From positions 1,943,001 through 2,007,000 of the forward strand of contig NC_089035.1 of NCBI RefSeq assembly GCF_034140825.1: a stretch of 64,000 bases of DNA, in the 5' to 3' direction. Below, piece after piece: positions 56,867-64,000 of the stretch. The DNA is from Oryza sativa Japonica Group. Lineage: Eukaryota > Streptophyta > Magnoliopsida > Poales > Poaceae. A program made the translations under genes and the position numbers. The notes beneath the pieces were generated by a model. That model was not told where the DNA came from. It ran no database searches and saw only the letters and a list, made by a program, of their open reading frames with translations. The first letter of the stretch is position 1; each line of letters opens with the position of its first letter.

Positions 56867-57151
56867 TAGGGCATCCACAATGTAAAGCAAAAGTAGTCCA
56901 TAGATAATATTATATTCCATTCAGCTACCTATTACCATTGTGCAACTAGTCTATATGGAGAAAATAACAAAAGGTATCCATAAGCATATGGACTACCTAT
57001 ATGAAATAAATAATACTATCTCTATTTCTCTTTCATCTCCTAATGCTACCTTGTATCTACATACATGGTGGAGATTGCTATAGTTAAAGTCTCTTTATAT
57101 GGGTCCTATCCATATGGATCACTTTTACCATATACATTGGTGATGCCCTTA
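56867..57151. repeat. MITE with GGGCATCCACAATGT inverted ends
   Basis: The left end 'TAGGGCATCCACAATGTA' and right end 'TACATTGGTGATGCCCTTA' are inverted. The interior repeats 'CCATATGGA'-type palindromes. Non-coding. Confidence 0.75.
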
Positions 57152-58150
57152 CTTTTGGTTGGTCGATGCTATGTTCGTTCATGTTCCATGCCAGTCCAGG
57201 TCCGTTTTTCTTTTTTCATACCCCGGTCCGCACTGTCCACCGTAGTTCCATCCCCAACCAAAATGCCAGAGTGCCCCGCTCCTACTGAGTTTGTGAGTGA
57301 GGGTTAGAAACCATCATTCTCAGCACGTAAAACAAAACGATAAATTAACACATGATTAATTAATTATAAACTAAAGTAACTTTAAAACTAAATTAATACT
57401 CTCTGTGATAGGTATATTTTTAAATCTGAAAAATTTATTTTTGATAGACATATTTCAATCCAACAATCTATTATCTTAATAACTTTCTCGGATTTAATGC
57501 ATGACTCTTTATTCTTCCACGCATGATTGGCTACATGGGCATTGAGAAATGTAAATATTAATGAATCGTTTGTTTACGATGAATAATTAGTAGCATGTTT
57601 AAATGGATGATAAGTATAATTACTTATCCTTGGTCTGTGTGTCAAGATGAAATATGACTATCAAAAATAAACGGAGGGAGTATAATTTAGACCAACTTCT
57701 TTTATAATTTTTTTAAAAAAAACACACACCATTTAACTATTCAGAAAGTGTGTGTGCTAAAAAGCAAGAGGTAAAAGTTAAAGTTCTTTAGTTGAGGTTT
57801 TCAACTCACATCGTTTTTCCATGCACACGCTTCCTAAACTGCTAAACGGTATACTTTTTTAAAAAAAATTCTAGAAAGTTACTTTAAAATTATATTAATC
57901 TTTTTCAAAAAATAACTAATATTTAATTAATCATGCGCTAATCAATTGTGCAGTTTTACGTACACTAGTTGATTAGTTCCCAACTCGGAAAGCCGAACAC
58001 AAGAAGTAAAAGTTGAGAAGGAAGAGTTTAGAACATAGCAGTAACCGGCGAACTCGCTCAGTTATGTTTCGGCCAATGCATAGGAATAGGAAGGATGTCG
58101 CCTCGCTCACTAGTACTAGTCCAAATGTGTCGTAGTACAAGTAGTAGTAG
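57152..58150. other. Upstream region of the 58204 exon
   Basis: AT-rich, with MITE-like sequence but no gene. From about 58140 to 58203 the sequence ('AATTCTCTCATGTCTTCCTC', then 'GTTTTCGATGCC') matches the 5' leader of the minus-strand exon 26379-27054, so the duplication between them includes the 5' UTR and probably the core promoter. Confidence 0.5.
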
Positions 58151-58203
58151 TGCTAAAATTCTCTCATGTCTTCCTCTGCAACATATCCTATTGTTAGTTT
58201 TCG

Positions 58204-61200
58204 ATGCCGCCTCCTACCTTGTTGCTGTTATTCATCACCTACCTCGCTTGGGAGAGCCAAGCATTTAGGACGTCGGCAGATGCAAATCCAGAAGAAGGCT
58301 GCGCGGCCAGTACTGTATGTGGCAAGGTGACCATCTCGTCGCCGTTCGCCGTCGTGCCGGAGCAGGCAACGGAGAGCAAATGCGGCTGGCTTGGGTTCCA
58401 GGTTATCTGCCGCAACGACACTCCTTACCTCGGCTACTACAAGCTCGGTTACCGGATCCAGGTCCTCGACATCTTCTACGGCAACAATTCATTGCTCGTC
58501 TCTGACGTCCACAAGCTCGGTGGCTTCGATGTCTTCTCCGGCGCCAGCAAAGAATACTCCTGCCATGTTCCGAGGACCAACACCTCCTCCAAGGTCGCCC
58601 TCCCGTTCTCCATCAGCACCACCAATCTCAACCTCTTCCTGTACAGTTGCAGTAAGGCGCTTGTGCCGCGGGACGGAGACGGCGACCTCGTGGAGACGAG
58701 GTGCGGCAACAAGACGTTTGCTCGCGTAGGAGGGAATTACAGTGATTCGGGCGACTACCCGGCGTTTTACATGGAAGGCTGCAATGCTACCGTCGTGCCG
58801 GTGCTGGGCACGGACGCGAGGAGCTATGAGCAGCTCATCCGCGACGGCTTCCTCTTGACATGGCAAGGGCCGCCATCATCTGGTAAGTTCACCATCTACC
58901 TGATCACGTTCCTAGGAGGAACAATGCGTAAAAATTTCTGGTGTCAGCTTCTCAAAGATCCAACCTGTTAATCAATCCGGACTAGTTTATCTGTTGATAA
59001 GGCCGTCGTCATCAGTTCATCACTAGTCCACGCTAGTCCAGGTGACCAGGTCTGCCATTGGCCAACTGAAAAAACGATGGGTATCGATATTCAGGATAAA
59101 TAAATTGGAGGTGCAAAACTACGAAGAAAGTGAAATAAAGAGAGAAAAAGGAGCAACCGAGCAAGTCCGTTCAATCCGTGGACCTCCGGTCAAAACCGGT
59201 TCCTCGGTCATTTTCCACTGTGCGCGTCATTAGTCATATCCCGTTCACCGTTCCCTTTCTTCCATCTCAATGAAAACTATATGTCTCATCTTTTCGCTTA
59301 TGCTTATATTTATCAGTGAAAATTAGAATTCTCAACCTTAAATTAAAATTGAAGTTGATTTTCAGGTTTTTTTCCATCGAAGATTATTTTTCAGTCTCTG
59401 TTTTTACATCGCTAAGAACACGTACGTATAAAAGTTTTATTCACAAATTATTTTTCGTTTGCAAATATAGGAGCCGTATTTTACCGTTCTTTTCTGATCT
59501 CTCAAACTCTGCACACCTCCGAGGGTGCATCCCGTCGGAGCAGTTGCAGGAGAATCCCAGGTCGTTGCCGTACGTGACATATGGGTGACACCACAAGCCC
59601 ACTATAGTAGAAACCCATTCCTCGTGCAGTCGTGCTGGCAACATAGCCGGCGCTGCTCCCATCAGGCCGCTCAAGGATCGGCACAACTGTCAAGTTGCAG
59701 CCCGGCGGGCGCAACTGCCTATTCGTATGCACAATAGTTCTCTCAACATGCAACGCAGGCGCTACTAGTGGATTCAGTGCATACAAAGTGTCCATTTAGC
59801 ACATTTAGAAGAAATGAAAAGTGTGCCATCAATTCATTGTAGAACTGGAATGGGTCTCCTCTCAATTCTGCACACAGGCATTCCATGTCAGTTGCATTCT
59901 CCGCCATCATGACAGAATGCCAACTCGTCAATGTCATGTTTCACCGCCAGTGGCGGAGCCGGCAATTTTATCATGTGGGGTCAATTATCATTGTTTGATG
60001 CTTTAGTGAGGTTATTTACGTAAAATTCAATGAATTTACATGGAAAATTAGCTGTTGGGTCAGCCGACCCGACAGCTTGTTTGTGGCTCCACTACTGTTC
60101 ACCACCATCAGGAATGCAAAAATACCATTTAATCTGTGCTACCATTTAAGTTATTATGTTTTTATAAAAACTGTCGTATCATTTTGTACACACATTCATT
60201 ATGGGCATATCTTTGTCTTTGAGTCTGAAGGTTTTCATTGATACAACATTACATTTTGCAGGAAATAGCAGGAGGTCAAAGCTCAAGTTGATTGTGATTG
60301 GTATGTTCTGTGTTGTACATATTTTTGCTTAGTTATCTGTAACATATAAAGTTAGGAGGATAGCTAAAATTTCAAAATGCATAATTACATTTTTCTTTAC
60401 ATTGCCAGGGCATATCGATCAGTATCTAACTAAAACCTTATTCTTTTTTATTCCAGTTTCACTGTCTGCTACAACCAGCTTGATTCTCACATGTCTTGTT
60501 TGGATTACATGTCGTCAGAAGGAAAAGGGCAGTTTATTAACCCTCCAGAAGTATGTGGCCAATGAATCAAAAATAGAGGAAGCACTTAAAGAATATGATT
60601 CTCTCGCTCCAAAGAGGTATAACTACTCAGAGCTTAAGAAAATAACAAGATCTTTCAAGGATAAACTTGGACAAGGTGGCTATGGCATGGTATTCAAAGG
60701 CATCCTACAAGATGGCCGCATTGTAGCAGTGAAGCTCTTGACAGGAACAAAAGGCAACGGGGAGGAGTTTCTGAACGAGGTAATCAGTATAGGTAGGACA
60801 TCTCATGTGAATATTGTCAGTCTGCTTGGTTTTTGTTTACAAGGATCTAAGCGAGCACTTGTTTATGAATATATGGCCAATGGTTCATTGGATAATTATA
60901 TTTATTCAGAAGAATCAAAAATTGTCGTTGGATGGGGAAAATTGCAACAAATAGCAATTGGCATTGCACGTGGATTGGAATATTTGCATTGCAGGTGTAA
61001 TACACGTATAATCCATTTTGATATCAAGCCCCAGAACATCCTTCTAGATGAGGACTTCTGCCCTAAAGTTGCGGATTTTGGATTGGCAAAACTGTGTCGC
61101 CTCAAGGATAGTGCCCTCTCAATGGCTGAAGCAAGAGGTACAGTTGGATTTATTGCCCCAGAAGTATTTTCTAGAGGTTTTGGAGTTGTGTCCACTAAAT

Positions 61201-61508
61201 CAGATGTATACAGCTATGGTATGCTACTGCTAGAATTGGTAGGAGGAAGGAGGCATGCTAATGAATTAACTACCAGCCATTCCACTGGAAATTATTTTCC
61301 CAACAGGATTTATGATTGTTTAGTGAAAGATTTGCAAACTCATGCAATCATTACTGAGGAGGAAGAGATTGCCAAATTGATGACATTAGTTGGTTTATGG
61401 TGTATACAAACTAACCCAGGGAATCGCCCTTCCATTAGTAGGGTCATAGAAATGCTGGAGAAGAACATCAATGAAATGGAAGTGCCACCCAAACCATTCC
61501 TGTCATGA
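58204..61508 (+). CDS. LRK10L2-type receptor kinase D (non-RD kinase) with its nearest ectodomain exon
   Basis: Three exons: 58204-58882 (short-class ectodomain), 60262-60300 (39-nt micro-exon) and 60457-61508 (transmembrane and intronless kinase). All are GT-AG and phase 1, giving 589 residues. Signal peptide MPPPTLLLLFITYLAWESQA. GUB_WAK_bind has 'CGKVTISSPFAVV', 'CGWLGFQVIC' and 'LDIFYGNNSLLVSDVHKLGG', and there is no WAK_assoc cluster. The membrane span is 'LSATTSLILTCLVWITC'. The kinase has 'LGQGGYGMVFKG', 'VAVKLL', 'IIHFDIKPQNILL' (HFD, non-RD), 'DFGLAKLC' and 'ARGTVGFIAPEVF'. A second acceptor candidate near 60410 exists, but 60457 restores the 'VSLSA' start shared with kinase C. Intron 1 holds an inverted broken ectodomain copy and an hAT MITE. 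The exon 53367-54054 could be an alternative first exon. Confidence 0.87.
59470..59795 (-). pseudogene. Broken, inverted ectodomain fragment (WAK_assoc end) in intron 1 of kinase D
   Basis: On the minus strand this matches the C-terminal third of kinase A's own ectodomain exon. 'PPGCNLTVVPILERPDGSS' parallels '[19 protein letters not shown]', and 'FSCNCSDGMHPRRCAEFERS' parallels '[20 protein letters not shown]'. Even the donor-like 'AACG|GTAAAA' is retained. The two matching halves are in different frames and the N-terminal part is missing, so it is a dead fragment. It lies inverted with respect to its neighbour 58204-58882, whereas the corresponding pair in the minus-strand array (26379-27054 and 25071-25818) is in the same orientation. 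Confidence 0.85.
59948..60097. mobile_element. hAT-type MITE in intron 1 of kinase D
   Basis: The ends 'CAGTGGCGGAGCC' and 'GGCTCCACTACTG' are inverted. They are flanked by TTCACCGC / TTCACCAC (8 bp, one mismatch). Same family as 44805-44993. Confidence 0.8.
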
Positions 61509-61509
61509 C

Positions 61510-63210
61510 TCATGTCCCTACCATGTATCATTCTTTTTCTTTTTCTTTTTTGTCTTAACAATATATCTGTGCGGAACTGCGGATTATACATTGCATGTGT
61601 TCCATAACTGAAGTACTGAACGCATGAAGTATATTGTTGGTGGACAGAGTTTACTTCTAACAATCTTGTTGCTTCACAAGTCAATACTGCAGGTGAATGC
61701 TGCTTCACTTTTTACACGCAACATTAGGCAGTACTTTTCCACTATAAAATTCTTTTATGTGATACTAGTTTGCATTTATTAACATCCCTCTAGTTTTGTT
61801 TTTGTCCGACTATGAAGAGCACGTTTATGGTGCATCTTGGCATGTTATTGATGTCTTATATTAGGAGTTAAGAATACTCAATAATGTTCAAGCTGAAACG
61901 CAGTTCTATAGGGAACAAAAAATACCCCTTATTATGTTCATTCAATTCATTGGTTTTCATTATGGCTTTAGCACCTAACAAGCCGAATACTCTGTGAAGT
62001 TTGTAACACACCTAGGTATAAACAATAATCTTTGTTTGTGAAAATGGAGTTGCATTTTCTATAGCGCTTATTGCTGAAAAAACACCGTACTTCTGCAACT
62101 ACTAGTGGAGGTAATCAACCAATGTATGTGTATGTTCCCTTGTTCCGGCAGAGCAACCGGACCCGGGTGTGGATCAGCCCCGTAAAAAACCAAACCCAAA
62201 CGCATGAAAGAACCTAGTAATTACTCAGTATTAAGTAGCCACTAGCTAACATCTAGTATCAAGCATCTTAGTTTAGCACTTATCCACTAGGCATTCATCG
62301 CGTAATAAAAAAAAGATGCAGAACTTACTGGGATCCTCGTGCTGTGCTGAACTGCTGATCGATCTACAGCCTGCAGGGCCGTCGGGAAGGCGAGCTCCTC
62401 TTGCGCGGATGCTAGCGCACGTACTGTTTTCATGCCTCGCCTGCCTCCGGTGGGGGTGACCTGCCAGCGACGAGGAGTCACGGCGGCGGGGCGACGGCGG
62501 CTTGGGGAGGGGATCCCTGGGAGGAGAGAGAAGACAGTACAGAGGCCCTCAAGACTGACATGGCATGGCATGGGCTGATGGGCCATGGAGGCTTACGTTA
62601 TGTGCCAATAAACAGTAGTACTTTAGGCCCACGCACTGTCAAGGGGACGGGCGTCAAACTTTGCTGGACCACACGTTGAAGAAACGGCCCATACGAACAA
62701 TAGGGCCCAGTTTGGACAGTCCATACGAATCCCACTGACCTGACCATGACGCCTCGTCGTCAGTTCCACTTCCCTCGCCAATGACCGTAACCGGCGCCTC
62801 ATCCACAGTCCTCGCATAAAAAGGCTAATCAACGAAACCATGGTCCAATATGTTGAGACTTTTCTCTGGGATGGATAAGATGAGTCGTATCCATGGTCAA
62901 AAACTGGCTTTGGTATCATCGGTATCTCACCAGATCGTGCTATCTCAAAGCTCCTGTTCGAATAGACCAAAAATTTTGGATGAATTTCTTTAAATTGTTT
63001 GAATTCTGTTCAAACTGCTTTAAGTTCAGTGAAAAGATATTTAGATTTAGATTTCTCGTGGTGTAATTTTGCCCGAGATGGTGAGATGAGATGTCTCACT
63101 AACGCCGGGTCTACAGTGACTGGTCAAAAGAGTACCAATCAGCCCCCACAAAAAAAAAAGAAAAGAAAAGAGTACCAATCAGCGTGTCAGACTCGATCGA
63201 TCGTCGGCTA
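61510..63210. other. Spacer downstream of kinase D
   Basis: Non-coding 3' flank, then the antisense-oriented GC-rich block (62323-62590), then spacer with TGGGCC-type motifs near 62600-62710. Frames of about 100 codons show no domain. Confidence 0.4.
62323..62590 (-). other. Antisense-oriented GC-rich first-exon candidate downstream of kinase D
   Basis: Related to the block at 51430-51835. The two share the donor-like left end ('GATGCAGAACTTACTGG' on the plus strand), an internal 'GCCGTCGG...' segment, 'GTCACGGCGGCGG', a GAGAGA stretch, 'GAGGCCC' and 'ACATGGCATG'-type sequence before a TGGGCC motif. As with kinase C it follows the kinase stop codon and points back toward the kinase gene. No protein product is supported. 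Confidence 0.35.
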
Positions 63211-63215
63211 TATTG

Positions 63216-63454
63216 TACTCCCTCCTTCCAAAAAAGACAAACCCTGGTTTCCGTGCCCAATATTTAACCGTTTGTCTTATTTGAAAAAATTACGAAAAAA
63301 ATTAAAAAGACAAGTCACGCATAAAATATTAATCATGTTTTATCATCTAGCAACAATGAAAATACGAATTATAAAAAAATTTCATATAACACGAACAGTT
63401 AAAGTTGGACACGGAAACCCATGATTTGCTTTTTTTTTTGGGACAGAGGGAGTA
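63216..63454. repeat. Stowaway-like MITE upstream of the last ectodomain exon
   Basis: It has TA-flanked ends 'TACTCCCTCCTTCCAAAAAA' and 'TTTTGGGACAGAGGGAGTA', with arms mirrored through 'GTTTCCGTGCCCAA' / 'TTGGACACGGAAAC'. It ends only about 70 bp before the ATG at 63523, so it is within the promoter or leader of that gene. Confidence 0.85.
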
Positions 63455-63522
63455 CAGTCCTACATCGTGTTTTCTTTTCCAGCTGTCCTTCAGAATTTCG
63501 TCAGCTAATCTGCAGATTGATC

Positions 63523-64000
63523 ATGCATCAAACCTCATCGCAGCTAGTCTTGGCCTCGTTTCTGCTCCTTCTCTGCCACCACGCGCACGCCGACTGCGAG
63601 CCGGCGACATGCGGCAACCTCACCATCAATCCCCCGTTCTGGCTGGACGAGCCAGGCCGGCCGCCGTGCGGGCCGCCGACGTTCCAGCTCCAGTGCAGGG
63701 GCAGCGAAGCGTTCGTGGCGCACAGCTTCTTCCAGACCTACCAGGTGGTCCGCATCTTCACCGGCAACTCCTCCGTCGTCGTCGTCGACAGGAGCCTCCC
63801 GCTGGAGAGCGGCTGCCCGGTGCCGTGGTTCAACATCTCCATCGGCTTCGTCATGGGGCCATTCCTCATCAGCAGGGCCAACAAGGAGCTCGTCTTCGTC
63901 CACAACTGCACCACCACGAAGCGGCGGCCGCCGCAGGGGTTCCGCCGTATGCCCTGCAGCCCCGACGAGTCGTTCGTCTTCCTCGGCGACGGCCGCCCTC
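63523..64000 (+). CDS. Ectodomain exon of a further receptor (partial, runs off the window)
   Basis: An open frame from the ATG at 63523 to the window end (159 codons visible). Signal peptide MHQTSSQLVLASFLLLLCHH. GUB_WAK_bind has 'CGNLTINPPFWLDEPGRPPC', 'CGPPTFQLQC', 'YQVVRIFTGNSSVVVVD', 'CPVPWFNISIGFVMGPFLIS' and 'ANKELVFVHNCT'. The '[13 protein letters not shown]' signature makes its nearest relative in the window kinase A's own exon (25071-25818) on the opposite strand, together with the broken fragment at 59470-59795. The WAK_assoc part and any kinase lie beyond the window. Intact as far as seen. Confidence 0.88.
   Translation, partial: MHQTSSQLVLASFLLLLCHHAHADCEPATCGNLTINPPFWLDEPGRPPCGPPTFQLQCRGSEAFVAHSFFQTYQVVRIFTGNSSVVVVDRSLPLESGCPVPWFNISIGFVMGPFLISRANKELVFVHNCTTTKRRPPQGFRRMPCSPDESFVFLGDGRP

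Larger units (their letters stand above)
54340..58200. other. MITE-rich spacer between the two ectodomain exons of kinase D
   Basis: No gene is seen. MITEs at 55260-55612, 55964-56189, 56357-56594, 56633-56750 and 56867-57151 are listed separately. A further AT-rich fold-back-like stretch lies at about 57690-58010. No kinase remnant was recognised, so if the 53367 exon once had its own kinase, it has gone. Confidence 0.45.

Noticed and set aside
59441-59795. Treating the inverted ectodomain fragment as a functional exon
   Set aside because: The matching halves are in different frames and the N-terminal half and signal peptide are missing, so it is a pseudo-exon.
1-64000. tRNA, rRNA, snoRNA or microRNA genes
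   Set aside because: No tRNA A/B boxes with a cloverleaf, rRNA cores or convincing non-MITE hairpins were recognised. Hairpins seen belong to MITEs. A tRNAscan or Infernal search would be needed to exclude small RNAs fully.

Overview
The window is plant nuclear DNA, almost certainly rice (Oryza sativa or a very close relative). Three things point there. Two class I small heat-shock proteins match, from memory, rice HSP16.9A and HSP16.9B. Gene-rich DNA alternates with many small MITEs of rice type (several with the 'CTCCCTC...GAGGGAG' ends of Stowaway-like elements). Coding exons are very GC-rich within AT-rich spacers. No bacterial-style genes, tRNA, rRNA or CRISPR were seen.

Left part (1-22.6 kb): a cluster of four intronless small heat-shock protein genes (5799-6299 +, 9123-9572 -, 13655-14107 -, 16698-17150 +), separated by MITEs, two 5'-truncated LINEs with target-site duplications (11.6-13.1 kb and 17.4-18.4 kb), a tandem repeat and a degraded LTR fragment. 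One small orphan gene lies at 20065-20535 (-).

Right part (22.7-64 kb): a dense cluster of LRK10-like / WAK-like receptor kinases. Only four kinase modules are present, but there are twelve separate extracellular-domain exons (GUB_WAK_bind, some with the WAK_assoc cysteine cluster). The cluster is split into a minus-strand half (22.7-47.0 kb; two RD kinases and eight ectodomain exons) and a head-to-head plus-strand half (48.9-64 kb; two non-RD kinases and four ectodomain exons, the last cut by the window edge). Eleven ectodomain exons can be followed to their 3' end. Each has its own ATG and signal peptide, an open frame, and a GT donor in the same phase (phase 1). Each kinase module starts with a 33- or 39-nt micro-exon with matching phase-1 borders. 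One minus-strand kinase (22755-24270) has seven such ectodomain exons stacked upstream with no other kinase between them. One plus-strand kinase (60262-61508) has two. This looks like an alternative-first-exon array, many interchangeable ectodomains for one signalling module, similar in layout to clustered protocadherins. It is the main discovery candidate. The competing readings are secreted ectodomain-only proteins or recently stranded exons.

Several side observations support exon-level shuffling in this cluster. Near-identical ectodomains sit in front of an RD kinase and a non-RD kinase on opposite strands. A broken inverted copy of another ectodomain lies in the intron of the plus-strand gene. 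Related GC-rich antisense-oriented first-exon candidates follow two kinase genes. A LINE-like insertion lies directly in front of one ectodomain ATG. All splice sites and homologies here were read by eye; no database search or alignment was run.
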